DNA of 64,000 nt, taken from the NCBI RefSeq assembly GCF_018129085.1, contig NZ_JAAGBB010000012.1, positions 98,519 to 162,518 on the forward strand, in the 5' to 3' direction. Under the pieces are notes generated by a model. The model worked only from the letters and a program-made list of their open reading frames with translations. It was not told the DNA's origin and did not search any database. Origin of the DNA: Plastoroseomonas hellenica. Lineage in GTDB: Bacteria; Pseudomonadota; Alphaproteobacteria; Acetobacterales; Acetobacteraceae. The position numbers and the translations under genes were made by a program. Numbering within the stretch: the first letter of the stretch is position 1; the number at the start of each line of letters is the position of its first letter. Of the stretch, positions 1 through 8,056 are shown piece by piece.

Positions 1-848
1 TGGCGGAAGCGGCGGCAGGATGCGATGCCATCATCGCCGATCGCGCGACGCCGGGCCTCGCCCAAACCTTCGCGGAGGCATCCGGGCTGCTGTCCTTCCA
101 TCGCTGCGCGGTCGATATCAGCACCATCGACATCCCCGCGGCCTCCGCCGCCGGCGTACTGGTGACACGCGCGACGCCGGGCTTCGTCGACGCGGTGGCG
201 GAGCTCGGCATCGGGCTGATCCTCGATCTGGCGCGCGGCATCACCGACGCGGCCCTGGCCTATCGTGGCGGCGCCACGCCGGAAGGGCGGATGGGCCTGC
301 AGCTCTCCCGCGCCGTGCTCGGCATCGTCGGCCACGGCCGGATCGGACGCCGGCTGGAGGAGATCGCACGCGCCATGGGCATGCGCGTGCTGGTGAACGA
401 TCCCGCCGAGCGGGACAGCCTCTCCCTGCCTGCCTTGCTGGCACAGAGCGACATCGTGGTCTGCCTCGCCCCGGCGATTCCGGAGACCGAGAACCTGTTC
501 GACGCGCGGGCCTTCGCCGCCATGAAGCGTGGCGGCTATTTCGTGAACCTCGCGCGCGGCCAGCTCGTGAATGACGAGGCGCTGGAAGCAGCGCTGGAAA
601 CGCGGCACCTCGCGGGCGCCGCGCTGGATGTCGGGCGCGCGCAGGATCAGCGGCCGGCGCTTCGGCTCGCGCAGCGGCCCGACGTGATCGCGACGCCGCA
701 TATCGCCGGGCTGACCCGGGAAGCGGCGGAGCACCAGGCGATGGACACCGCGCAGCAGGTCGCCGCACTCGCCGCCGGGCGCTGGCCGGACGGCGCCGTG
801 AACCCGGAAGCGGCACGTCGGCTGGCAGCGAAGGGCATTCGGCCATGA
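1..848 (+). CDS. D-isomer-specific 2-hydroxyacid dehydrogenase (5' end outside window)
   Basis: The reading frame is open from base 3, so the N-terminus lies outside the window; about 281 residues are visible and roughly 30-50 are missing. A Rossmann fold is shown by GIVGHGRIG (GxGxxG), followed by LARGQLVNDEAL with the substrate-binding Arg and TPHIAG with the catalytic His. Such enzymes interconvert 2-keto and 2-hydroxy acids with NAD(P). Where most members have Glu-Pro after GAALDV, this one reads DQRP, so the usual catalytic Glu appears to be Gln; this may mark a subfamily. The stop overlaps the next start by 4 bases (ATGA), suggesting co-translation with the isomerase. The substrate is unknown. 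Confidence 0.9.
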   Translation, partial: AEAAAGCDAIIADRATPGLAQTFAEASGLLSFHRCAVDISTIDIPAASAAGVLVTRATPGFVDAVAELGIGLILDLARGITDAALAYRGGATPEGRMGLQLSRAVLGIVGHGRIGRRLEEIARAMGMRVLVNDPAERDSLSLPALLAQSDIVVCLAPAIPETENLFDARAFAAMKRGGYFVNLARGQLVNDEALEAALETRHLAGAALDVGRAQDQRPALRLAQRPDVIATPHIAGLTREAAEHQAMDTAQQVAALAAGRWPDGAVNPEAARRLAAKGIRP

Positions 849-1672
849 GGTTCCGCTACACGCTTTGCAACGAGGTCGTGGGCGCCCTGCCCTTCGCGAA
901 CCAATGCGCGCTGGCGGCCGGCCTCGGCTATGAAGGGCTGGAGGTCGCGCCCTTCACCCTCGACGACGAGGCGCCGCACCTTCTGCCCACCAGCTTGCGT
1001 AGCGGCATGCGCGCGGCGGCCCGGGAGGAAGGGATCGAGATCACCGGGCTGCACTGGCTGCTGCTGGCGCCGAAGGGGCTGTCCATCACCAGCGCCGACG
1101 CGGCGGTCCGCCGCCGCACGCTCGACTTCATCCAGCGCATCATCGCCCTCTGCGCCGATCTCGGCGGCCGCTACCTGGTGCATGGCTCGCCCTACCAGCG
1201 CGTCGTCGCCGCCGACGGCGACGCGGGGCGTGCGGAGGAGGCGATGGCATGGGCAGGCGAATGGGCCGCCGGAGCCGGGGTGACCTATTGCCTGGAGCCA
1301 CTCGCCGCCGAGCAGACCAATTGGGCGACTACCGTCGCGGAGGCTGCGGCGATCACATCGCGCATCGGCAACCCGCATCTGCGCACCATGATCGACACCT
1401 GCGCCGCCGGCCTCGGCGAGAGCGAGAGCGTCGCAGCGCTGATCGAGCGTTGGATGCCGCAAGGCGTGCTGGCGCATGTGCACCTCAACGATCGCAACCG
1501 CCGCGCCCCCGGCCAGGGCGAAGACCGCTTCGCACCCATCCTGCGCGCGCTTGACGCGACCGGGTACCAGGGTCTCTGCGGGCTGGAGCCTTTCGAGTAC
1601 CTGCCGGACGGTGCGACCAGCGCGGCCCGCGCCATCGGCTATCTGCGCGGCATCGAGGAGGCGATGGAATGA
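845..1672 (+). CDS. sugar phosphate isomerase/epimerase family protein (TIM barrel)
   Basis: This 275-residue protein has the xylose isomerase-like (AP endonuclease 2) TIM-barrel pattern. Candidate metal ligands are visible in order: Glu in YCLEPL, Asp in MIDTC, His in HVHLND and Glu in GLEPFEY. Family members isomerise or epimerise sugars and sugar acids, often with Mn or Mg. The start overlaps the dehydrogenase stop (ATGA), so the two are probably one transcript and act in one pathway, plausibly sugar-acid or hydroxyacid catabolism. A strong hairpin begins at its stop codon. The substrate cannot be read from sequence. Confidence 0.85.
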   Translation: MRFRYTLCNEVVGALPFANQCALAAGLGYEGLEVAPFTLDDEAPHLLPTSLRSGMRAAAREEGIEITGLHWLLLAPKGLSITSADAAVRRRTLDFIQRIIALCADLGGRYLVHGSPYQRVVAADGDAGRAEEAMAWAGEWAAGAGVTYCLEPLAAEQTNWATTVAEAAAITSRIGNPHLRTMIDTCAAGLGESESVAALIERWMPQGVLAHVHLNDRNRRAPGQGEDRFAPILRALDATGYQGLCGLEPFEYLPDGATSAARAIGYLRGIEEAME

Positions 1673-1699
1673 TGCCGCCGATCCCTGATCGGCGGCATC
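1671..1699 (+). terminator. 12-bp hairpin at end of the isomerase gene
   Basis: Arms gatgccgccgat and atcggcggcatc pair perfectly over 12 bp around a 5-base loop, starting inside the stop codon. There is no T-run, as is common in very GC-rich genomes. It probably ends the dehydrogenase-isomerase transcript or protects its 3' end. Confidence 0.6.
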
Positions 1700-1772
1700 G
1701 GCGCGCAGGGTTGGCGTGGCGGCTGCGCGCGAAACAAAGACTCATGCCGAGTCAGCCGATAGGCTGGCCGGC

Positions 1773-3224
1773 ATGACCCGCTTCCGCATCCTGGAGACAG
1801 AGGCCTTCGAATGGCCCTTCACGCTGCGGATGCCCTTCCGCTTCGGCGTCATCACCGTGACGGAGGGGCGCCAAGCCGTGCTGCGCGTGCGCATCCGCAC
1901 CGCGGATGGGCGTGAGGGCTGGGGCGTCGCCGCCGAAAGCCTCGCCGCCAAGTGGTTCGACAAGGATCCGGCGCTGAGCGACGCGCAGAATGTCGAGCAG
2001 CTTCGGCGTGCCTTGGAACTTGCCTGCGCCGCTTCGCTGGCGGCGGAGGAGAACACCGCCTTCGGCCATTGGGCGGATCGCTACGCGCCGCATGTCGCGG
2101 CCTGTTCGGCGGAGGCCTTGAACCCGCTCATCGCCAGCTTCGGCGCCTCGCTCCTCGATCGTGCCGCCTTGGATGCGCTGCTGCGCATTGAGGGTCTGTC
2201 CTTCGCCGAGGGCATGCGCGCCAATCTCGGGGCCATGGCGCCGCATGCGGTGGCACCAGACCTGGCGGGGTTCGACTTCGATGCCCTGCTGGCGCGCATC
2301 CACCCGTCACGTCGCATCGCCGCGCGACATACGGTCGGCCTGGTCGATCCGATCGTCGCGGCCGATCAGTCGACGCGCGTCGATGACGGCCTGCCGGAGA
2401 CGCTGGAGGAGGTGGTGGCCAGCTATCGTCATGGCTGGTGGAAGCTGAAGGTCGCGGGTGACATCGCCGCCGATGTCGACCGGCTCTGCCGGATCGCCTC
2501 CGTGCTCGACCGGCTGCATGGCTATCACGCGAGCCTCGATGGCAATGAGCAATACGCGGATGCCGAAGGCGCGCTGGCGCTCTGGCGCGCCATGGAAGCC
2601 GAACCGCGCCTCGCGCGTCTTCGCGCTTCGATCCTCCATATCGAGCAGCCGGTGAAGCGGGCCCGGGCGCTGGAGACGGGGATGTCGGCACTCGCCGCCG
2701 CGCGCCCGGTCATCATCGACGAGAGCGACGGCGACCTCGGCGCCTTCGTCGCGGCCAAGGCGCTCGGCTATGCGGGTGTGTCCAGCAAGGCCTGCAAGGG
2801 GATCTGGCGGAGCTTCGTCAACCATGCGCGCTGCGCTGCCTGGAACGCGGATGGCGGGCGCTTCTTCTTGAGCGGGGAGGATCTGACGACCCTCGCCGGC
2901 CTCTCGGTGCAGCAGGACCTGGCCCTGGTCGCCGCACTCGGCCTCACGCATGTCGAGCGCAACGGGCATCATTTCGTGGACGGCTTCAACGGCCGCCCGA
3001 TGATGGAAGCGGCGCGATTCCAGGCCGCACATCCGGATCTTTACGGTCCCGGCAGTCGGCTCACGATCCGCGAAGGCATGCTGGAGATCGGCAGCGTGGT
3101 CGATGCGCCGGGGATCGGCGCCGCCGCGCTGCCGGACTTCGTTGCGATGGAGGTCATGCCGCGCGCTATCTGGACCGATTTCGCTCCGCGTCGCTCCGCG
3201 GCACCGGTCCAGCCTTCGGCTTGA
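1773..3224 (+). CDS. enolase-superfamily (mandelate racemase-like) protein
   Basis: This is a 483-residue protein. The N-terminal part (TEAFEWPFTLRMPFRFG) resembles the capping domain of mandelate racemase/muconate cycloisomerase enzymes. The barrel part shows WWKLKVAG (KxK-like), SLDGNEQYAD, HIEQP and PVIIDESDGD, which fit the acid-base and metal-ligand positions of the superfamily. These enzymes abstract the alpha-proton of carboxylates, for example acid-sugar dehydratases. It is longer than the usual 360-400 residues. An in-frame ATG at 1716 exists, but the homology-like sequence begins at MTRFRILE (1773). A 10-bp tandem repeat (3181-3200) lies near its C-terminus. It likely belongs functionally with the two genes upstream; the exact reaction is unknown. 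Confidence 0.7.
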   Translation: MTRFRILETEAFEWPFTLRMPFRFGVITVTEGRQAVLRVRIRTADGREGWGVAAESLAAKWFDKDPALSDAQNVEQLRRALELACAASLAAEENTAFGHWADRYAPHVAACSAEALNPLIASFGASLLDRAALDALLRIEGLSFAEGMRANLGAMAPHAVAPDLAGFDFDALLARIHPSRRIAARHTVGLVDPIVAADQSTRVDDGLPETLEEVVASYRHGWWKLKVAGDIAADVDRLCRIASVLDRLHGYHASLDGNEQYADAEGALALWRAMEAEPRLARLRASILHIEQPVKRARALETGMSALAAARPVIIDESDGDLGAFVAAKALGYAGVSSKACKGIWRSFVNHARCAAWNADGGRFFLSGEDLTTLAGLSVQQDLALVAALGLTHVERNGHHFVDGFNGRPMMEAARFQAAHPDLYGPGSRLTIREGMLEIGSVVDAPGIGAAALPDFVAMEVMPRAIWTDFAPRRSAAPVQPSA

Positions 3225-3227
3225 GAA

Positions 3228-3269
3228 GCGGCTTCACGCCTCCGGACGATGTGCCCTGCGGCGATCCGC
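3228..3269 (-). repeat. palindromic repeat, type A (REP-like), 42 bases
   Basis: It lies 3 bases after the enolase-like stop. Read on the minus strand it gives nested arms: GCGGAT with AGCCGC (one mismatch), CGCC with GGCG, and GGGC with GTCC. Spacers GGA and TGA sit on the 3' strand as in the copy at 62563-62605. It is the same family as 61798-61840 and 62563-62605, and a relative of the type B elements at 35117 and 38261. Confidence 0.6.
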
Positions 3270-3336
3270 TCCTGCACCACGATTGAACTGCATCGGCCAG
3301 AGCCGGTAGCATGCTGCTCCGCAGCGGAGCTTGTGC

Positions 3337-4083
3337 ATGAGCCGATCCTTCATCGCTGCCGTCACCGCGCTCGCACTGCTCGCCGGCTGCACCGGAACCG
3401 CGGCGCCGGAGAGCGCGGAGACGTCGGCATCCCAACCCTCGCCGATCGACGAAGCCGGCCCGACCGCGCAGCGGCGGCTCACTGCCGCCGCGCACGCGAT
3501 CTTCGTCGATGTCTGCGTGCGCTACCTCGGCCGGGCGGAGCCGCTGCGCCGCCGCGCGGAGGAGCGTAACCTGGTGCTGATCCGGGACGATATCCGTCCC
3601 CGGAACGCACCCGAGGAGACGGTCCGGCTCTATGGCATCCGCGCCCCGGATGGTGGCGTCGTGATCGGCATGATGGTCAACGCGCCGGCCGATAGCTGCG
3701 CCGTCGCGATGACGCAGCCGGAGATGGGGCTCGCGCTGGCGCTGGCGTCCCAGATGGCGCTGGTGTGGACGCGCGGCGGATCCCGCGTGACGCCGGTGGC
3801 GCCGCCGGGCCGGCCGGATATCGGCGCGCGCATCTTCTTCCGCGTGCAATCGACCGGCGCCGCCGCGCGCCGCCCGGCACCCGACTGGATCTTTGGCGTC
3901 ACGATGGCGACCGACGGCAGCGGGCTGTTCCAGGCCATCCTGGCGCCACGCACGCGACCCGGCGCGCCGGAGGAGCCGGATGACGCGCCGCCGCCGTCGG
4001 TGGTGCCGCACGGCATCCTGCGCAGCGCGTCTATCGTTCCACCGGCCGCGGCCGCCTCGGCCAAGGTGGCAGGGGAGGATTGA
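3337..4083 (+). CDS. hypothetical lipoprotein
   Basis: The 248-residue protein starts MSRSFIAAVTALALLAGC, a type II signal peptide whose lipobox LAGC puts the lipidated Cys at about residue 18. The mature part is Ala/Pro-rich near the anchor, then globular, with no motif I recognise. A TTG six bases upstream is a possible alternative start. It is convergent with the TctC gene that follows, with the stops 57 bases apart. It is likely anchored in the periplasm; the function is unknown. Confidence 0.75.
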   Translation: MSRSFIAAVTALALLAGCTGTAAPESAETSASQPSPIDEAGPTAQRRLTAAAHAIFVDVCVRYLGRAEPLRRRAEERNLVLIRDDIRPRNAPEETVRLYGIRAPDGGVVIGMMVNAPADSCAVAMTQPEMGLALALASQMALVWTRGGSRVTPVAPPGRPDIGARIFFRVQSTGAAARRPAPDWIFGVTMATDGSGLFQAILAPRTRPGAPEEPDDAPPPSVVPHGILRSASIVPPAAAASAKVAGED

Positions 4084-4110
4084 ACGCCGCCCGCGGGGAC
4101 GCCCCAGGGG

Positions 4111-4170
4111 TCATTCCACGCGAATGCGTGCTTCTCGCAGTCATTCCACGCGAATGCGTGCTTCTCGCAC
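4111..4170. repeat. 30-bp tandem duplication of the 3' end of a tctC gene
   Basis: Two 30-base units (4111-4140 and 4141-4170) agree at 29 of 30 positions. On the minus strand the second unit encodes the last residues and the TGA of the downstream-reading tctC gene. The first unit repeats the same codons and stop beyond it, in frame. It looks like a slippage or unequal-crossing duplication that leaves the protein unchanged. Confidence 0.85.
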
Positions 4171-5109
4171 GACGCGGCCCCATTTCTCGGTCTCGCTGCG
4201 CAGGAAGGCCGCCAGTTCCTCGACCGAGGACGACTGGCCGTCGACCCCGGCATTGGCCATGCGCTGCTGTGCCGCGGGATCGGCGATGGCGGCGCGCACC
4301 GACTGGTTCAGCCGCGCGATGGCGGCCGGCGGCGTGCCGCCGGTAGTCATCACGCAGCCCCAGCTCGTCGCGGTGGCGCCGGGCCAGCCGGCTTCCGTCA
4401 CCGTCTCGACCTGCGGCAGCAGCGGATGGCGCTGCGGGCCGGTCACGGCGAGCGCGCGGATCTGGCCCGCGGCGATATTGCCGGTGGTCGCTGCGATCTG
4501 CACCAGCATCATCTCGATATTGCCGGAGACGAGATCGTTCATCGCGGCCCCCGAACCGCGATAGGGCACGTGCACGACGTCGATGCCGGCCTGGATCTTG
4601 AACAGCTCCGCCGCCGTGTGGGTGGAGGCGCCATGGCCCGAGGAGCCGAAGGAGAAGGCACCCGGCCGCTGCTTCGCGAGGTCCACGAATTCCCGCAGCG
4701 TGCGCACCGGCAGGCGGTTGGTGACCACGATCACCATGTCGCTGGTATAGGCCATCGAGACCGGGGCGAAGTCGCGCACCGGGTCGAAGGGCATCGAGGC
4801 ATAGATGTGCTGGTTGGTGGTCAGCAGCCCGGTGGTGCCCATCAGCAGGGTATGGCCATCGGCTGGCGCCTTGGCGACCAGGTCGCCGCCGATATTGCCG
4901 CCGGAGCCACCGCGGTTCTCGACCACCACCGTCTGGCCGAGATTCTCCGTCATGCGCTCGGCGACGATGCGTGCCGCGATGTCGGTGCTGCCCCCCGCGA
5001 CATAGGGCACCACGAAGCGCAGTGGGCGGGAGGCGCTCCAGCCGGACTGGGCCCGCGCAACAAAGGGCGCGAACAGGCCGGCGGCAATCAGGGGGCGACG
5101 ACGGATCAT
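4141..5109 (-). CDS. Bug/TctC family tripartite tricarboxylate transporter substrate-binding protein
   Basis: The 322-residue protein begins MIRRRPLIAAGLFAPFVARAQS, a Sec/Tat-type signal peptide, so it is periplasmic. Family hallmarks are RPLRFVVPYVAGGSTDIAAR near the mature start, VVVENRGGSGGNIGG and ADGHTLLMGT. Bug proteins bind small carboxylates or neutral molecules with a two-lobed fold and deliver them to TctAB-type permeases; none is encoded nearby. It is the first of three tandem co-oriented paralogues (to 7221), probably one transcript. Its 3' end is tandemly duplicated. Confidence 0.92.
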   Translation of the reverse strand: MIRRRPLIAAGLFAPFVARAQSGWSASRPLRFVVPYVAGGSTDIAARIVAERMTENLGQTVVVENRGGSGGNIGGDLVAKAPADGHTLLMGTTGLLTTNQHIYASMPFDPVRDFAPVSMAYTSDMVIVVTNRLPVRTLREFVDLAKQRPGAFSFGSSGHGASTHTAAELFKIQAGIDVVHVPYRGSGAAMNDLVSGNIEMMLVQIAATTGNIAAGQIRALAVTGPQRHPLLPQVETVTEAGWPGATATSWGCVMTTGGTPPAAIARLNQSVRAAIADPAAQQRMANAGVDGQSSSVEELAAFLRSETEKWGRVVREARIRVE

Positions 5110-5157
5110 GTATCCTCCGAAGGTATTTGCCCCGAGCGTCGCAGGGCATGGTTACCC

Positions 5158-6120
5158 TCAGCTTACCGTGATCCGGGCTTCCCTGACGACCCGTCCCCAT
5201 TTCTCCGTCTCCGCCGCGATGAAGGCCGCGAACGCCTCCGGCGTGGAATGCGCGGGGTCGGCGCCGGCGGCTGCCATGCGGCTGCGCACCGGTCCATGCG
5301 TCGTGGCGTCACGCACTGCCGCGTTCAGCCGCGCCACGATCGGCGCCGGCGCATTGGCCGGCATCATGATCCCGCCCCAGCTCGAGCATTGCGCCCCTGG
5401 CAGGCCGGCTTCCGCGACCGTCGGCACCTCGGGCAACAGGGCATGGCGCGTGGCGCCGGTGACCGCCAGCGCGCGGATGCGGCCGTCCCGGATCTGGCCG
5501 ATCGAGCCGGAGATCTGGTCCACCATCACATGCACATTGCCGGCCACCATGTCGTTCAGCGCCTGACCGCTGCCGCGATAGGGGACGTGCAGCATCTCGA
5601 TCCGCGCGGCCAGGCGGAACAGCTCGGTCGCCACATGCGTCGTGGTGCCGGCGCCGGAGGATGCATAGGAGAGTGAATCCGGCCGCGCCTTGGCCGCCGC
5701 CACCAGCTCCGGCAGCGTACGCGCCGGGTGGCTGTTGGTGACGCTGATGACGAGGTCGGAGGCGAAGGCGAGCGAGACCGGGGTCAGGTCGCGCTGCGGA
5801 TTGAACGGCATGTTGGCGTAGAGATGCGGTGCGATGGTGGTGGTGCCGGTCGCCGCCATCACGATCGCATGGCCATCGGCTGGGCTGCGCACCACATTCT
5901 CGGTGCCGATGAAGCCGGAGGAGCCGGTGCGGTTCTCGACCACCACCGGCTGACCAAGGGTTTCCGTCATCCGCTCCGCGATGATGCGCGCGGCGACGTC
6001 GGTGCTGCCACCGGCGGCAAAGGGCACCACAAGGCGGATCGGGCGGGTCGGACCCCAGGCCTGGGCGCGCGCGGCGAAGGGCGCCAGCACAGCGGCGGCG
6101 AGCAAAGGGCGGCGAAGCAT
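5158..6120 (-). CDS. Bug/TctC family substrate-binding protein
   Basis: This 320-residue paralogue starts at MLRRPLLAAAVLAPFAARAQ (ATG at 6120), which gives a normal signal peptide; the longer in-frame start at 6252 would bury it. Hallmarks are [31 protein letters not shown] and PADGHAIVM. It sits between the two other tctC genes with short gaps and the same orientation. It is a periplasmic solute receptor; the ligand is unknown but probably a carboxylate from the neighbouring catabolic pathway. Confidence 0.92.
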   Translation of the reverse strand: MLRRPLLAAAVLAPFAARAQAWGPTRPIRLVVPFAAGGSTDVAARIIAERMTETLGQPVVVENRTGSSGFIGTENVVRSPADGHAIVMAATGTTTIAPHLYANMPFNPQRDLTPVSLAFASDLVISVTNSHPARTLPELVAAAKARPDSLSYASSGAGTTTHVATELFRLAARIEMLHVPYRGSGQALNDMVAGNVHVMVDQISGSIGQIRDGRIRALAVTGATRHALLPEVPTVAEAGLPGAQCSSWGGIMMPANAPAPIVARLNAAVRDATTHGPVRSRMAAAGADPAHSTPEAFAAFIAAETEKWGRVVREARITVS

Positions 6121-6258
6121 TGTGATGACATTCCTCCTGGCCGTCCCAGGATGACATCGTCGCAATGCTCCGGCCAGACCCAGGCCCTTCGCGGATGTAA
6201 AGGACGCCGGGACGAGTACCGTCCCGACGGCGGCGCGAAAGGCAGGCCCCAAGCGGCG

Positions 6259-7221
6259 TCAGTTGATGGTGATGCGCGCGTCCCGGACCACCCGCGCCCA
6301 GCGCTCATTCTCGCGGCCCATGCGGGCGACGAGCTCCTCCGGGGTCGAGGCGGCGGCGTCCGCACCGGCCGCGGCCATGCGCTCACGCACCGCGGGCTGC
6401 GCCGCGGCTTCGCGCAGCACGGCGTTGATGCGCGCGATCGCCGGCGCCGGCGTACCGGCGGGGGCCAGCACCGCGCCCCAGCTCGTGGATTCCGCGGCAG
6501 GCAGGCCGATCTCGGCGACCGTCGGCACATCGGGCAGCAGCGCGGCGCGGCGCGGGCCGGTGACAGCCAGCGCCCTGACACGGCCGCCCTGAATCTGGCC
6601 GATGGCCGACGGGAGCTGGTCCAGCATGAACTGCACGGTGCCTGCGACGGTGTCGTTCAGCGCCGGCGCGCTGCCGCGATAGGGGACATGCAGCACCTGG
6701 ATATCGGCGGCCAGGCGGAACAGCTCCGCCACCATGTGGGTGGAGGAGCCGGAGCCGGCGGAGCCATAGGTCAGCCGCCCCGGCTGCGCGCGGGCCAGGG
6801 CCAGGAACTCCTGCGCGGTCTGCGCCTGCACCCCGGGGTTCACGATCAGCACGTGATCGGTGGTGAAGGCCATGGAGATCGGTGCCAGGTCGCGCGCCGG
6901 ATCGAAGCCAAGATTGGCGTAGAGATGCGGGTTGATGGTGAGCGTGCCGGTGGTGCCCATGACCAGGGTGTGGCCGTCGGCGGGGCTGCGGGCCGCATTC
7001 TCCATGCCGAGATTGCCGCCGGAGCCGGTGCGGTTCTCCACCACCACGGGCTGGCCCAGCGCTTCCTGCAGCCGCTCGCCGAGGATGCGGGCCGCGACAT
7101 CGGTGCCGCCGCCGGCGGGGAAAGGCACGACGAAGCGGATCGGGCGCGAGGGCGCCCAGGACTGCGCGCGCGCGACCGCCGGTGCGGCGAGCATCGCGGC
7201 GAGAAGGGTGCGTCGATTCAT
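6259..7221 (-). CDS. Bug/TctC family substrate-binding protein
   Basis: The 320-residue protein starts MNRRTLLAAMLAAPAVARAQS (signal peptide). It carries RPIRFVVPFPAGGGTDVAAR, VVVENRTGSGG and PADGHTLVMGT. It lies 22 bases downstream of the isomerase of the DUF993 operon and in the same direction. The three receptors may therefore be the tail of that operon, which would link uptake with catabolism of one class of compounds. No tctA or tctB is present. Confidence 0.92.
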   Translation of the reverse strand: MNRRTLLAAMLAAPAVARAQSWAPSRPIRFVVPFPAGGGTDVAARILGERLQEALGQPVVVENRTGSGGNLGMENAARSPADGHTLVMGTTGTLTINPHLYANLGFDPARDLAPISMAFTTDHVLIVNPGVQAQTAQEFLALARAQPGRLTYGSAGSGSSTHMVAELFRLAADIQVLHVPYRGSAPALNDTVAGTVQFMLDQLPSAIGQIQGGRVRALAVTGPRRAALLPDVPTVAEIGLPAAESTSWGAVLAPAGTPAPAIARINAVLREAAAQPAVRERMAAAGADAAASTPEELVARMGRENERWARVVRDARITIN

Positions 7222-7243
7222 TGAATTATCCTCCCGGGGTATC

Positions 7244-8056
7244 TCAGCAGAAGCGCGCGTGGCGGTCCTTCATGATCTGCAACACGGTGTCGGGGTCTTC
7301 GGCCCACCAGCGCCGCGACAGCAGCTCGATCTCGGTGAAGCCGCGATAGCCGGCGCCTTCCGCCATGGCGCGCAGCGCGGGGATGTCGATCACGCCATCA
7401 CCGGGCATGCCGCGGTCGAAGACGAGGTCAGTCGTCGGTACCAGCCAGTCGCAGGCGTGGAAGCCGGCGATACGGGTGCCGGCACGCGCCATCTGGTGCG
7501 CGACATCCGGGTCCCACCACACGTGATAGACATCGACCGCGACGCCGGTGCCGGCACCGAGCGCGTCGCAGAGATCGAGCGCCTGGCCGAGCGTCGAGAG
7601 CACGGAGCGGTCCGCGCAGGTCATCGGGTGCAGCGGCTCCAGCGCGATGGTGACGCCCGCGTCGCGCGCCTCCGGCAGGATGGCGGCCAGACCGTCGCGC
7701 ACCATGGCACGCGCGCCGGGCAGATCCTTCGATCCCGGCGGCAAGCCGCCACAGACCATCACCAGGCACTGCGCGCCGAGCGCATGCGCTTCCGCGATGG
7801 CGCGGCGGTTGTCCTCGATCGCCGCCGCCCGGCCGGCGGCATCGGGTGCCGGAAACATGCCACCGCGGCAGAGGCCGGTGACGGTGAGGCCGGCGTCGCG
7901 GATCTGCTTCGCCGCCGCCTGCAGCCCCATCGCCTGCAGCACGTCACGCCAGGGCGAGATGCCGGGGATGCCGTGCCGCGCGCAGCCTTCGATGCATTGC
8001 GCGAGGCCCCATGTCTCCTTCACCGTAACGGTGTTGAGGGAAAGCGCGTTGGTCAT
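7244..8056 (-). CDS. sugar phosphate isomerase/epimerase family protein (TIM barrel)
   Basis: The 270-residue xylose isomerase-like barrel has Glu in IALEPLHPM, Asp in VDVYHVWWDPD, His in FHACDW and Glu in TEIELLS as likely metal ligands. The ATG at 8056 shares one base with the DUF993 stop (TGATG), so translation is coupled; a GTG one codon upstream is also possible. With the DUF993 protein and the Gfo/Idh/MocA oxidoreductase it forms a three-gene operon typical of oxidised-sugar or inositol-like catabolism. The specific substrate is inference only. Confidence 0.87.
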   Translation of the reverse strand: MTNALSLNTVTVKETWGLAQCIEGCARHGIPGISPWRDVLQAMGLQAAAKQIRDAGLTVTGLCRGGMFPAPDAAGRAAAIEDNRRAIAEAHALGAQCLVMVCGGLPPGSKDLPGARAMVRDGLAAILPEARDAGVTIALEPLHPMTCADRSVLSTLGQALDLCDALGAGTGVAVDVYHVWWDPDVAHQMARAGTRIAGFHACDWLVPTTDLVFDRGMPGDGVIDIPALRAMAEGAGYRGFTEIELLSRRWWAEDPDTVLQIMKDRHARFC

